In this document: in pieces, positions 1 to 8,557 of the stretch
Layout: every line of letters begins with the position of its first letter
Numbering within the stretch: the stretch's first letter is position 1
From: JAZDMK01 sp043800975
GTDB taxonomy: Bacteria > Bacteroidota > Bacteroidia > Bacteroidales > JAHJDW01
NCBI GenBank assembly: GCA_043800975.1
Contig: JAZDMK010000091.1
Location: forward strand, 1-44,700
Direction: 5' to 3'
Length of the DNA stretch: 44,700 nucleotides
The notes under the pieces: generated by a model
Told to the model about the DNA's origin: nothing
What the model saw: only the letters and a program-made list of their open reading frames with translations
The model's database searches: none
Translations under genes and position numbers: made by a program

Positions 1-62
1 ATAAAAATTGACAACAAATTTTCTGCAACAAAAATTCAAATTATCCACTAAAATCATAACTA

Positions 63-255
63 ATGAAAAATAAAATTACTAAAGGCATAGCTGCTCAATT
101 GGCAATAATTTTCTCTTGGCAGCATAGTTCTTTCAGTAAACCATGTTTCAAAATCTGAGCAGGTTCCCATACATTTCCTGGAGCCTGGATTGTATTTCAT
201 TAGTGTAAATATTAATGGCAAGAATTACAAAAGAAAACTAATTGTAAATCGATAG
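63..255 (+). pseudogene. Decayed remnant of a secreted T9SS-cargo protein
   Basis: An ATG at 63 opens a 31-codon frame that begins like a signal peptide (MKNKITKGIAAQLAIIFS) and stops at 156-158. In another frame, open from 109 and ending with TAG at 253-255, the last residues read PGLYFISVNINGKNYKRKL then IVNR. That matches the usual end of T9SS type A sorting domains (PxGxYxVxxxxNGKxxxxKxxV). Signal start and sorting-domain end lie under 200 bases apart in different frames, so an internal deletion plus frameshift is the simplest reading. The resemblance is seen in the translation; the history is inferred. It could instead be only the tail of a gene broken upstream, with a chance ATG. Confidence 0.4.
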
Positions 256-347
256 TGCCGGTTCGCCGCAGCGAATGGTAATGTGATGGTGAAAGCTTTT
301 CATTTTGACATTTTACATTTACACTCTTACATATGACATTTCAAAAG

Positions 348-372
348 GGCTGCCAATCGCAGCCTTTTTTTT
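348..372 (+). terminator. Rho-independent terminator upstream of hox operon
   Basis: A perfect 6-bp stem GGCTGC/GCAGCC with a 5-base loop (CAATC) is followed by eight T. It would end transcription from the left and insulate the hydrogenase operon. Confidence 0.8.
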
Positions 373-520
373 ATTCTGTACGTTTATGCAAAAATATTTA
401 TGAACTTTCCGAACTCTTCGAATAGATACTTCAGAAATATTTTAAAAACCGCGTTCAGCGGTAATTTTCAATCGTTAAAAGATTTTTAAAGAAAAAATTT
501 TTTTCTTCGGAAAATGAATT

Positions 521-528
521 TAATTTTG
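521..528 (+). promoter_or_regulatory. Candidate -7 box for the hox operon
   Basis: TAATTTTG fits the Bacteroidota -7 consensus TAnnTTTG and lies 46 bases before the hoxF ATG. No clear TTG sits 19-21 bases upstream, only a T-rich run, so support is weak. The 373-574 stretch between terminator and hoxF holds nothing else I recognise. Confidence 0.35.
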
Positions 529-574
529 TTGCTGTTACATTTATAACAAATCATTCAGGAACAATTAGATAAGT

Positions 575-2371
575 ATGGAAAATCAAATTAGCAGTATTCT
601 TGACAAGTACGGGAATGACCCCGGGCGACTGATGGATATCCTTCTGGATGTTCAGATGGCGCTGCAATGCGTGAGTGACAAGGCTGTCAAATTCATTGCC
701 GGAAAATTAAAGATTTCCGAAGCGGATGTGGAACAAACACGTTCGTTCTACCATTTCTTCACTTCAAAACCTGCCGGTAAGTATGCAGTGTATCTCAACA
801 ACAGCGTTACTTCGGTGATGTTTGGATACAAAGAAGTTGCCGATGAGTTTGAAAAGCAAGCCGGCGTTACCATTGGCAATACCACAGCTGACGGTAATAT
901 TGGCCTTTTCAATACAGCCTGTATCGGGCTCAATGATCAGGAACCTGCTGCGCTGATTAATGGCATTCCCTTTACCAATCTGACCCGCGAACGCGCGAAG
1001 GATCTGGTGGCTGCCATGAAAGCGGGTAAGAAAGTGGAAGAAATGCAGTACGGAAGCGGCGAAGGCAATAATGCCAATCCCCTTGTAAAAACGATGGTGA
1101 AGAACAACATCCGCAAAGCCGGACCGGTTGTGCTTACTGATTTCGTGAAAGGCGGATCGCTGAAGAAAGCCGTTGGCATGGATTCCAAAGCCGTGATTGA
1201 CGAAGTGAAAAAATCGAATCTCCGCGGACGTGGTGGTGCTGGATTCCCGACAGGAATGAAATGGGATTTCTGCGCACGCGAAGCCGGTGATCATTATGTG
1301 CTGTGCAATGCTGACGAAGGCGAACCCGGTACATTCAAGGATAGAATTCTGATTACAGAAAAACCCGAAATGCTTTTCGAAGGCATGGCCATTGGCGGAT
1401 ATGCAATCGGCGCAAAAGAAGGAATTTTATATTTACGTAATGAATACCGCTATCTGCAGGCTTTCCTGGAAGACGTTCTGAAAGGAATGCGTACAAACAA
1501 CACACTGGGTAAGAATGCCGGTGGCAAGAGCGGTTTCGATTTCGATATCCGTATTCAATTCGGAGCCGGTGCATATGTATGCGGTGAAGAATCTGCACTG
1601 ATCGAATCGGCTGAAGGCAAACGCGGTGAACCCCGCAACCGTCCTCCATTCCCAGTACAGCGCGGTTATAAAAACAAACCTACGATCATCAACAATGTGG
1701 AAACATTCTGCGCTGTTGTAAAGATTATTGAAAACGGTGGTGAATGGTATACCAAATTCGGTACACAGGATTCAGCCGGTACCAAGCTTCTCAGCATCTC
1801 GGGCGATTGTGAAAAACCCGGGGTGTATGAAATAGAGTGGGGCATGAGCATTCAGGAAATGCTGGACATGGTCGGTGCGAAAGACGTTCAGGCTGTTCAG
1901 GTGGCAGGTCCTTCGGGAATCTGTCTGAACCCTGCACAGTTCGGTCGTAAGATTGCGCTTGAAGATCTGGCAACCGGAGGTTCGATGATTGTCTTTGGAA
2001 AGAACAGAAATATTCTGAAAGACGTTGTGTTGAATTTCATGGATTTCTTTACTGAAGAATCCTGTGGATCATGCGTTACCTGCCGTTCGATGAATGTGGT
2101 TTTGAAAAACAAACTAGAAAAAATTATCGATGGTCACGGTATCATGAGCGATATTACTGAGATTGAAAGCTGGGCAACTATGCTGCGTAAAGTAACACGC
2201 TGCGGTTTGGGTCAGACTTCAGCACAGCCTGTACTGACTACGGTTCAGAACTTCCGTCCGCTGTATGAAACATTGGTGGATAAGAGCAAGGACTATATCA
2301 GCACCTTTGATATGGCTGCCTCTGTTGCTGAATCATGCAAGGCAGTTAACCGCAAACCGAATCTGAATTAA
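575..2371 (+). CDS. hoxF: NAD(H)-dependent [NiFe] hydrogenase diaphorase subunit HoxF
   Basis: Flavoprotein subunit of a soluble group 3d-type hydrogenase, exchanging electrons with NAD(H) through FMN. Residues 1-165 are a NuoE/HoxE-like domain; about 170-598 is NuoF-like. Visible motifs: the glycine-rich GRGGAGFP (218-225), CNADEGEPGTFKDR (244-257), a second nucleotide-site stretch GAGAYVCGEESALIES (330-345), and [4Fe-4S] ligands C497, C500, C503 and C543. The N-terminal domain keeps only C116 of the four cysteines that bind a [2Fe-2S] cluster in true NuoE/HoxE, so that cluster is probably absent, as I recall for the Ralstonia-type HoxF with the same fused layout. At 598 residues it has that protein's length. 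First gene of hoxF-U-Y-H; there is no separate hoxE. No Shine-Dalgarno precedes the ATG. Confidence 0.96.
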   Translation: MENQISSILDKYGNDPGRLMDILLDVQMALQCVSDKAVKFIAGKLKISEADVEQTRSFYHFFTSKPAGKYAVYLNNSVTSVMFGYKEVADEFEKQAGVTIGNTTADGNIGLFNTACIGLNDQEPAALINGIPFTNLTRERAKDLVAAMKAGKKVEEMQYGSGEGNNANPLVKTMVKNNIRKAGPVVLTDFVKGGSLKKAVGMDSKAVIDEVKKSNLRGRGGAGFPTGMKWDFCAREAGDHYVLCNADEGEPGTFKDRILITEKPEMLFEGMAIGGYAIGAKEGILYLRNEYRYLQAFLEDVLKGMRTNNTLGKNAGGKSGFDFDIRIQFGAGAYVCGEESALIESAEGKRGEPRNRPPFPVQRGYKNKPTIINNVETFCAVVKIIENGGEWYTKFGTQDSAGTKLLSISGDCEKPGVYEIEWGMSIQEMLDMVGAKDVQAVQVAGPSGICLNPAQFGRKIALEDLATGGSMIVFGKNRNILKDVVLNFMDFFTEESCGSCVTCRSMNVVLKNKLEKIIDGHGIMSDITEIESWATMLRKVTRCGLGQTSAQPVLTTVQNFRPLYETLVDKSKDYISTFDMAASVAESCKAVNRKPNLN

Positions 2372-2398
2372 TCTGCAATCACAAAAAAATAAAATACA

Positions 2399-3097
2399 AT
2401 GAGCGAAAAAATAAAATTCACCATAGACGGCAAGGCTTATGAAACCACGAAAGGAACGATGCTGGTGGATGCTGCTGCCGACAACGGGGTTTATATTCCC
2501 GTGCTCTGTCACATGCGCGGTGTTCATCCTGCGGGTTCATGCCGCGTGTGCACCGTGAAGTCGAACGGTCGCTACATGGCTGGCTGTACAACGCCTGTTG
2601 AAGAAGGAATGGCTTTCGAAAACCATACACCCGAACTCGACGATCTGCGTAAAATGACAGTGGAAATTATGTTTGTAGAAGGAAATCATTTCTGTCCTTC
2701 TTGCGAAAAGAGCGGCAACTGCGAATTGCAGGCGCTGGGATATCGTTACCAGATGATGGTACCACGTTTCCCTTATATTTTCCCCATGCGTGAAGTGGAT
2801 GCCACCACACCTAAAATTTATCTTGACCGCAACCGTTGCATTCTTTGCAAACGTTGTATTCGTCAGATCCAGGACGCAAGTGGAAAAAATATTTTTGCAT
2901 TCCGCAACCGCGGTGCTCATCTCGAAATCAATATGGATCTCGAGTTGGCAGCGAAGATGGACGACAAACAGGCGCAGGAAGCAATGAACACCTGCCCGGT
3001 AGGAGCCATCCTGCGCAAGGAAAAAGGATTTGATGAAGCCATCGGCACACGCAAATTCGATAAGAAACCGATCGGAAGTGATATTGAAAACAAATAA
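2399..3097 (+). CDS. hoxU: Hydrogenase diaphorase electron-transfer subunit HoxU
   Basis: Small iron-sulfur subunit, homologous to the N-terminal part of NuoG, that passes electrons between the HoxF flavin and the hydrogenase dimer. A plant-type [2Fe-2S] site is C37, C48, C51 and C63. The His-ligated [4Fe-4S] site is H97, C99, C102 and C108. A further [4Fe-4S] site is C147, C150, C153 with C199 in the NTCPVGA segment. The length of 232 residues is normal. It follows hoxF by 27 bases and precedes hoxY by 19, in the expected gene order. Confidence 0.95.
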   Translation: MSEKIKFTIDGKAYETTKGTMLVDAAADNGVYIPVLCHMRGVHPAGSCRVCTVKSNGRYMAGCTTPVEEGMAFENHTPELDDLRKMTVEIMFVEGNHFCPSCEKSGNCELQALGYRYQMMVPRFPYIFPMREVDATTPKIYLDRNRCILCKRCIRQIQDASGKNIFAFRNRGAHLEINMDLELAAKMDDKQAQEAMNTCPVGAILRKEKGFDEAIGTRKFDKKPIGSDIENK

Positions 3098-3116
3098 AAA
3101 AACGGAGGAAGAATAA

Positions 3117-3665
3117 ATGAGCAAACCTATTGTTGCCACGGCTTCACTGGCTGGCTGCTTCGGCTGCCACATGTCGATTCTCGACATTGACGACCGTATA
3201 CTGCAGTTGATAGAACTGGTGGAATTCAATAAATCCCCCATTGATGATATCAAGGAATTCACGAAAGAATGCGACATTGGCATTATCGAAGGCGGATGTT
3301 GTAACAGTGAAAATGTACATGTGCTGAAAGAATTCCGCAAGCACTGCAAAATTTTAATTGCACTCGGCGAATGCGCTATCATGGGCGGACTGCCAGCTTT
3401 ACGCAATGGAATTCCTGTGAAGGAATGCATTGACGAAGCATACCTGGGCGGACCAACCGTGGGTGAAAACAAAGAAAAGATTTTACCCAATGATGACGAA
3501 CTGCCTATGATTCTTGACAGGGTTTATCCGCTGCACGAAATCGTAAAGATTGATTATTATCTCCCCGGCTGCCCGCCGCGCGCTGACCTTATCTGGAATG
3601 CTGTTGCAGCACTTGTCACCGGTGGTGAAATGAATCTACCCTATGAAGTTATTAAATTTGATTAA
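3117..3665 (+). CDS. hoxY: [NiFe] hydrogenase small subunit HoxY
   Basis: Small subunit of the hydrogenase module, carrying the proximal [4Fe-4S] cluster beside the Ni-Fe site of HoxH. Ligands in sequence are C14 and C17 (GCFGCH), C86 (GECAIMGG) and C152 (PGCPPR), the pattern of short cytoplasmic group 3 small subunits. There is no Tat signal and no C-terminal extension, so the enzyme is cytoplasmic. At 182 residues the length is typical. A GGAGG at 3104-3108, 8 bases before the ATG, is one of the few clear Shine-Dalgarno sequences in the window and fixes this start. Confidence 0.95.
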   Translation: MSKPIVATASLAGCFGCHMSILDIDDRILQLIELVEFNKSPIDDIKEFTKECDIGIIEGGCCNSENVHVLKEFRKHCKILIALGECAIMGGLPALRNGIPVKECIDEAYLGGPTVGENKEKILPNDDELPMILDRVYPLHEIVKIDYYLPGCPPRADLIWNAVAALVTGGEMNLPYEVIKFD

Positions 3666-3679
3666 ACCCTGATAGAATA

Positions 3680-5131
3680 ATGGCACAGAAAGTAACTATA
3701 GAACCGGTAACCCGTGTTGAAGGACATGGTAAGGTTACCATTCATCTCGATGATCAGATGAACGTTGTTCAGAGCCGTCTTCACATTGTTGAATTCCGCG
3801 GATTTGAACGTTTTGTACAGGGCCGTCCCTACTGGGAAGCGCCTGTACTGGTGCAGCGCCTTTGCGGTATCTGCCCCGTGAGCCATCACCTTGCCGCTGC
3901 CAAAGCACTCGACGTTATCGTTGGCGCAGGCACTGGTAAAGGTCTTACGCCCACCGGCGAAAAGATGCGCCGCCTGATGCACTACGGACAAATGTTCCAG
4001 AGTCATGCACTGCATTTTTTCCATCTTGCATCGCCCGACTTTTTGTTAGGTTATGATGCAGATCCCGCTATCCGTAATGTCATCGGTGTGATTTTAAATT
4101 TCCCCGATCTGGCAGTACAGGGCGTGATGATGCGTAAATACGGTCAGGAAATTATTGAACGCACTGCCGGAAAGAAAATTCACGGTACGGGTGCAATCCC
4201 TGGCGGTATCAACAAATGCCTGAGCATTGAAGAAAGAGATTTCCTTTTAAAAGGTGCAGATCCAATGAACATCGACAAGATGATTGCATGGAGCGAAGGT
4301 GCGCTGGCAGTATTCAAAGATTACTATTCCAAGAATAAAGATTTCGTTGACAAATTCAGTTATTTTGCTTCCAACCACGTAAGTCTCGTTCGCGAAGACG
4401 GTGCGATGGATCTGTATCACGGCGTTCTGCGCGGTGTGGATCATGATGGTAAGAAAGTACTGAATGATATCGACTATCAGGAATACACAAAATACATTGA
4501 AGAAGAAGTACGCAGCTGGAGCTACATGAAGTTCCCGTATCTGAAATCTTTGGGTAAGGAAAAGGGCTGGTACCGCGTAGGACCACTGGCACGTTTGAAC
4601 GTTTGTGATTTCATTCCAACGCCAAAAGCACAGAAGGAATTTGAAATTTACAAAGCAGTAACCAACGGAAAACCAAACGGACATTGCCTGCACAACCATT
4701 GGGCACGCCTGATTGAACTGTTGCATTCGGCTGAAGTAATCAAAGATCTGTTGAATGATCCTGATTTATTGAAGAATGATCTGGTAAGAAAAGGAACAAA
4801 AGTACACGAAGGTGTGGGGCTCATTGAAGCGCCACGCGGCACGCTGTTCCATCATTACAGAATTAATGATGATGATCAGATTGTAATGGCTAATTTAATT
4901 GTATCTACAACCAACAACAACCAGCCGATGAACAATGCGGTGAATAATGTTGCTGTAAACATGATGACCGGACAGAAGGAAATCACCGAGCCGATGAAGA
5001 ATGCAGTTGAAATTGCGATTCGTGCTTATGATCCATGTCTGAGCTGCGCAACGCATTCACTGGGCAAAATGCCGCTGGATATTCAGTTGATGAATAGTAA
5101 TGATGAAGTGATTGATCGTTACATTTCGTAA
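3680..5131 (+). CDS. hoxH: [NiFe] hydrogenase large subunit HoxH
   Basis: Catalytic subunit binding the Ni-Fe(CN)2CO centre, where H2 is split or formed. The four cysteine ligands are visible: C62 and C65 in RLCGIC near the N-terminus, and C453 and C456 in DPCLSCATH near the C-terminus. After H459 a 24-residue tail (SLGKMPLDIQLMNSNDEV and 6 more) remains, the extension a HoxW-type endopeptidase removes after nickel insertion. The length of 483 residues is normal. It follows hoxY by 14 bases, and a terminator follows 24 bases after the stop. None of the hypA-F maturation genes is in the window, so they must be elsewhere. Confidence 0.96.
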   Translation: MAQKVTIEPVTRVEGHGKVTIHLDDQMNVVQSRLHIVEFRGFERFVQGRPYWEAPVLVQRLCGICPVSHHLAAAKALDVIVGAGTGKGLTPTGEKMRRLMHYGQMFQSHALHFFHLASPDFLLGYDADPAIRNVIGVILNFPDLAVQGVMMRKYGQEIIERTAGKKIHGTGAIPGGINKCLSIEERDFLLKGADPMNIDKMIAWSEGALAVFKDYYSKNKDFVDKFSYFASNHVSLVREDGAMDLYHGVLRGVDHDGKKVLNDIDYQEYTKYIEEEVRSWSYMKFPYLKSLGKEKGWYRVGPLARLNVCDFIPTPKAQKEFEIYKAVTNGKPNGHCLHNHWARLIELLHSAEVIKDLLNDPDLLKNDLVRKGTKVHEGVGLIEAPRGTLFHHYRINDDDQIVMANLIVSTTNNNQPMNNAVNNVAVNMMTGQKEITEPMKNAVEIAIRAYDPCLSCATHSLGKMPLDIQLMNSNDEVIDRYIS

Positions 5132-5155
5132 TCACTACAAATTAATAAATGAAGA

Positions 5156-5184
5156 AAGCCTGCAGGAATGCGGGCTTTTTTTTT
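5156..5184 (+). terminator. Terminator of the hox operon
   Basis: The stem AGCCTGC/GCGGGCT, with one G-T wobble, a 5-6 base loop and nine T, starts 24 bases after the hoxH stop. Confidence 0.88.
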
Positions 5185-5213
5185 GAACAAGGAGCAAGGA
5201 ACAAGGAACAAGG
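5185..5213 (+). repeat. Short tandem repeat (GGAACAA-type)
   Basis: About four imperfect copies of a 7-base unit (GAACAAG, GAGCAAG, GAACAAG, GAACAAG) follow directly after the terminator. It is non-coding and of unknown role. A TAATAACCAATACC-like run follows near 5240-5265, and nothing else is seen up to 5291. Confidence 0.6.
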
Positions 5214-5291
5214 ATTTTTGAAGTTGAAATTTTATTTCCTAATAACCAATACCTAATAACTACCTTCGAGAATTCGGGTGTTCAAAAAAAA

Positions 5292-6452
5292 TTAATACCG
5301 ATAAAACCTCTTCGAATAATTTATAAAATCAAACTCCTGCAGGTTCCACCATATTCTGTAAGGAAGATTCATCGCACAATAAAATCCCGTATTGGTAATA
5401 TCATCCGCATGGCTTTCTGCAAATGCTGTTCTGTAAAGGCAGATCGGTGAGCCATCCGGATTGTCAGCTATGTAAATAAAGTTCAGTTTACCCAGACTGT
5501 CGTTGTCGTCCATTCTCCGGGGCGGAAAAATAAAAGGGTTCTTTTGATTATCGGAAACAAATTTATAGTAACGCATCTTGGATTTTAAATTATACAGATT
5601 GAAAGTTCTGTAATCATTCTCCGAAACAATAGCACCGGTAGCATCAAACGTAATCTTTTCTTTTGCCAGATCTTTTTGATATTTTTTTACAAAGCTTGTA
5701 AATTTATATTTTTTGAATAGTTTGTCTTCTGTCAGTTTCGACTTGTAGTATTTAAATGGAGAATTGTCCCTGTCTAAAGCGGAAACCTCAAGCAGATTGA
5801 TCATCCACCAGTCGAGATCGGATGTAATAGTTTTGGAACTTGCAACAGGATTTATTTTATTTAAAGAATCGCACAGTTTGATTTCATCTTTTGAAGCAAT
5901 GTAAAAGCCCGGTTGTAGAAAAAAATCGGAATGCAGTACCTTCCTCACACCTTTTGTGTACTTATCATACAAATCATTTTTAACCATACCCTCATACTGT
6001 GAAGATAAATAGGTTTCGGTGTTAAAATTATTTTCATTCTGCTGGCTGAAATTTTTTCGGAGGATGCCTTCGCGTATCAGAATGTATTCATTCATGCGGT
6101 CGGTGCGCCACTGACAAAAGGCCTGCGCCATTTTCTTCGAAACGCCTTTAACTGGTTGATTGGATTTCGCGGGATCAAAAATTTCGGGATATTTATTTGT
6201 ATCAGGAAGCATTCTTTCATATACTTCAGGGTAATTTGTTCCATACACTTTATAGGTCCATTGCAGGAAACAGAGATACTCCCGGTTGGTGGTTTTGTAT
6301 TTGGAAATGATAAAAGATTTCTCCCCGTTCTGCACAAGAATTAAATTGTTGTATGAAAGCGGGTTCCCTTTAATTTTTTTTGTGGCAATCTTCTGCGCAC
6401 TCAGGCTGCTGAAGAGGAGAAGGAAGGAGAGGAGTGGGAAGAGGGGTTTCAT
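5292..6452 (-). CDS. Divergent GldJ-like secreted protein (SUMF/FGE-type fold)
   Basis: 386 residues from the ATG at 6452, chosen because it begins a clean signal peptide (MKPLFPLLSFLLLFSSLSAQ). A longer frame to 6509 adds 19 residues that look unlike a leader. Segments match my recollection of GldJ, a T9SS/gliding protein of the formylglycine-generating-enzyme fold: YKTTNREYLCFLQW (52-65), QPVKGVSKKMAQAFCQWRTD (99-118), RMNEYILIREGIL then QQNENNFNTETYLSSQYEG (137-155), and a terminal NTGFYCAMN (354-362). The usual LPTEAEWEYAA segment is replaced by LQPGFYIASKDEIKL (179-193). It is shorter than GldJ as I know it (about 550) and has no lipobox cysteine. Likely a paralogue with an altered role; a standalone gene facing the AT-rich cassette. 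Confidence 0.68.
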   Translation of the reverse strand: MKPLFPLLSFLLLFSSLSAQKIATKKIKGNPLSYNNLILVQNGEKSFIISKYKTTNREYLCFLQWTYKVYGTNYPEVYERMLPDTNKYPEIFDPAKSNQPVKGVSKKMAQAFCQWRTDRMNEYILIREGILRKNFSQQNENNFNTETYLSSQYEGMVKNDLYDKYTKGVRKVLHSDFFLQPGFYIASKDEIKLCDSLNKINPVASSKTITSDLDWWMINLLEVSALDRDNSPFKYYKSKLTEDKLFKKYKFTSFVKKYQKDLAKEKITFDATGAIVSENDYRTFNLYNLKSKMRYYKFVSDNQKNPFIFPPRRMDDNDSLGKLNFIYIADNPDGSPICLYRTAFAESHADDITNTGFYCAMNLPYRIWWNLQEFDFINYSKRFYRY

Positions 6453-6580
6453 GGGGTGATAATGCATTTTTAGTAATTTTAACATTCTTGCTAAATACAA
6501 AATGTACAAAATTTTGAGTTATGTTAGCCTTGGGGTAGTTTAAAATGATCTATGTTCAAAACGACCTTATCTGCATAATT

Positions 6581-7171
6581 TTAAACATCCAATAGTATCG
6601 AATCAATTATATGTATTGAATTCTTCAGTCTTAAAATAATATTTCTTCTGCTTTTTAACTTAGTTAAAAAAGATTGAGATAAAGTAAAATTTGAAAAAGG
6701 TTCTGGTTGTAATGGAAGAGAAGCTATTAAATAACAATTATTAGTATTGGAAATTACTCTTGATTGAATGTAATAGTGTTGAGTTCTGTATAATTGTCTG
6801 ATTGCTTTTTTTAAATTTTTATAATTATTTTTAGGAATATTACTATATTTTAATTCACAAAATAAAATCCAAGAATTGATGTGTGATTCTGCTGGAAAAA
6901 AAACAGCTTCACATTGAGACCTTGGGCTTCCATTGCACAAAACAAAGCTGGTATTATTGAACGGAATCCCATTAATATGTATATTTTGGGGATTTAATAT
7001 AGCGAAATATTTTATGTCAGTGGGAGGAGTAATAGAAAATATTTCAACAGTTCTTTTTACTGTTTGTGCTCTAGTTACCTCAGAATAATCAGCTACAAAT
7101 ATATCATCAGTGTAATTATTTATTAAAACATGCTGATGAGGGTATGAAGTTCTAATATTTCTGTTAATCAT
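6581..7171 (-). CDS. Putative PD-(D/E)XK-like protein, partner of AAA ATPase
   Basis: 196 residues, not recognised as a named family. The centre reads SQCEAVFFPAE (85-95), then WILFCELKYS (101-110), then KNLKKAIRQLYRT (118-130). The spacing E88, E106-x-K108, Q126 on a predicted strand-strand-helix resembles a PD-(D/E)XK nuclease core, but this is inference from pattern alone. Its ATG directly abuts the TAA of the upstream ATPase gene with no gap, so the two are translationally coupled. The gene is strikingly AT-rich compared with hox. There is no signal peptide, so it should be cytoplasmic. With an OLD/AAA-type ATPase as partner, a defence role against phage or plasmid is the leading guess. 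Confidence 0.6.
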   Translation of the reverse strand: MINRNIRTSYPHQHVLINNYTDDIFVADYSEVTRAQTVKRTVEIFSITPPTDIKYFAILNPQNIHINGIPFNNTSFVLCNGSPRSQCEAVFFPAESHINSWILFCELKYSNIPKNNYKNLKKAIRQLYRTQHYYIQSRVISNTNNCYLIASLPLQPEPFSNFTLSQSFLTKLKSRRNIILRLKNSIHIIDSILLDV

Positions 7172-8443
7172 TTAATAGTGATTTAACATAGAATAAAATT
7201 CATCCATAACATCTCTCATTTGATTGTCAAAGAAATTTTCTCCAATTAATCCATCATCTTTTTGAATGCTTTTAATGTAGCCATCTTTAATTTGGTAAAT
7301 TGTAATTGATTCAGGTAATACTTTGGAATTATAACATAATAACTTTTCTTTCTCAATTTCCGATAATTTATCACTAACTAGTGATGCCATTATACAATTG
7401 TTAATTGCATATAACACATATGGACTATGAGTAGTTAAAGTTAATTGGTGATTAAAATTACTATTAACACTTGCTAATAAGAAATAGATGAGAGATTTTT
7501 GAGTCGAAGGAAATAAGTTCTGCTCTGGTTCTTCAATAATTAAATTTGTCCTATTTGTCCTAAACAACCCGTCTCTAACTTTTACAAATTCATTGAAGTA
7601 CTTTAAAACATTCTCGTCTTTTTCGGAAATCTTTGCATTTAGTTCTGCTATAGCTTCTTTTCTTTTCTCTGGATCTGTTATGTTCTTTTTATAAATAGGT
7701 TTTATTACTAATTCTGTGACAAGTATTTGTGTTACATTAGCTTTAACCTCATCCATTTCGAATGACATATTCTGCTCATCATTGTATATGTTGTTAATTA
7801 AATAATCGATCATTACAATCAATGGAGTAATAGAAGATAAACCACTAGATGCATTTGAAAGCAATATATCATATGAATTTTTGTTGTTTGAGATATGATT
7901 TTCTTTATTACTTTCAGAAAAGTAATAACTAACTCCCATATCTATTAAAGATAGATTCTTTTCTTTTGAGTAGTTTTTCTTAGCATTAAACCAATCAAAC
8001 AAAAAACTTTTTAAATAATTATTGGGGAGTTCTACTTTTTCAATACCAGGTAAAATTGAAATACTTCTTTCTGAAGGAATGTAGGAGATTTTGTTTCTTT
8101 TATAGGAGAATTGATTTACCCAAGAAATTTCAAATTTTTCCCATTTATAATGAATTTTTATAGAATTGCTTTCAAATTTAATTTCACTTTTTTCATTAAA
8201 ATAACCTTTTAAATTATGAAAGGACTCTAATTTTTCAATAAAGAAATTTTTATTCGATAGGTATTCTTCAAAAGATTGATGTAACGCAACATCTTTTTCA
8301 ACCCATTTGCAGAAACTAATAATTTTTGCAATTGTACTTTTACCACTGCTTTGTTCACCCATGAAGACATTGATTTTATTCAAATCTAATTTTGCTTCAT
8401 TTACAGGACCAACATTCAATATTTCAATTTTATCTTTTTCCAT
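7172..8443 (-). CDS. AAA/OLD-like ATPase (ABC-type fold), possible defence ATPase
   Basis: 423-residue cytoplasmic ATPase of the ABC/SMC-like AAA group common in bacterial defence modules. The Walker A is GEQSSGKS (29-36), the signature-like region is SNASSGLSSI (196-205), the Walker B is NLIIEEPEQNLFP (300-312), and the switch histidine is in TTHSPYVL (337-344). Unlike full OLD proteins it has no C-terminal TOPRIM domain; it ends soon after the ATPase core, which fits a separate effector encoded by the next gene. Base composition is very low in GC (for example 13 of 60 in 7861-7920), against well above half in parts of hox, suggesting transfer. TACATTTG at 8466-8473 (minus strand) could be its promoter. 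Confidence 0.85.
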   Translation of the reverse strand: MEKDKIEILNVGPVNEAKLDLNKINVFMGEQSSGKSTIAKIISFCKWVEKDVALHQSFEEYLSNKNFFIEKLESFHNLKGYFNEKSEIKFESNSIKIHYKWEKFEISWVNQFSYKRNKISYIPSERSISILPGIEKVELPNNYLKSFLFDWFNAKKNYSKEKNLSLIDMGVSYYFSESNKENHISNNKNSYDILLSNASSGLSSITPLIVMIDYLINNIYNDEQNMSFEMDEVKANVTQILVTELVIKPIYKKNITDPEKRKEAIAELNAKISEKDENVLKYFNEFVKVRDGLFRTNRTNLIIEEPEQNLFPSTQKSLIYFLLASVNSNFNHQLTLTTHSPYVLYAINNCIMASLVSDKLSEIEKEKLLCYNSKVLPESITIYQIKDGYIKSIQKDDGLIGENFFDNQMRDVMDEFYSMLNHY

Positions 8444-8465
8444 TTAGTACAACTGAATTTTGATA

Positions 8466-8473
8466 CAAATGTA
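8466..8473 (-). promoter_or_regulatory. Candidate -7 box for ATPase cassette
   Basis: Minus-strand TACATTTG fits TAnnTTTG and lies 22 bases before the ATPase start. I see no TTG at the expected upstream distance. Confidence 0.35.
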
Positions 8474-8557
8474 GGAAAATTTTATTTGGACTTTCTTACT
8501 ATTATGCTTTCAAAAATTATTAAAATCTTACTATTCATGGCATTGTATTTAAGTCGT

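Noticed and set aside
262..275. TTCGC-CGCA-GCGAA hairpin as terminator
   Set aside because: Only a 5-bp stem and no T-run; a stronger terminator lies at 348-372.
764..1294. Long minus-strand frames opposite hoxF, hoxU and hoxH (for example 2537-3490, 4247-4726)
   Set aside because: They mirror well-supported coding regions, contain no recognisable domains and lack promoters.
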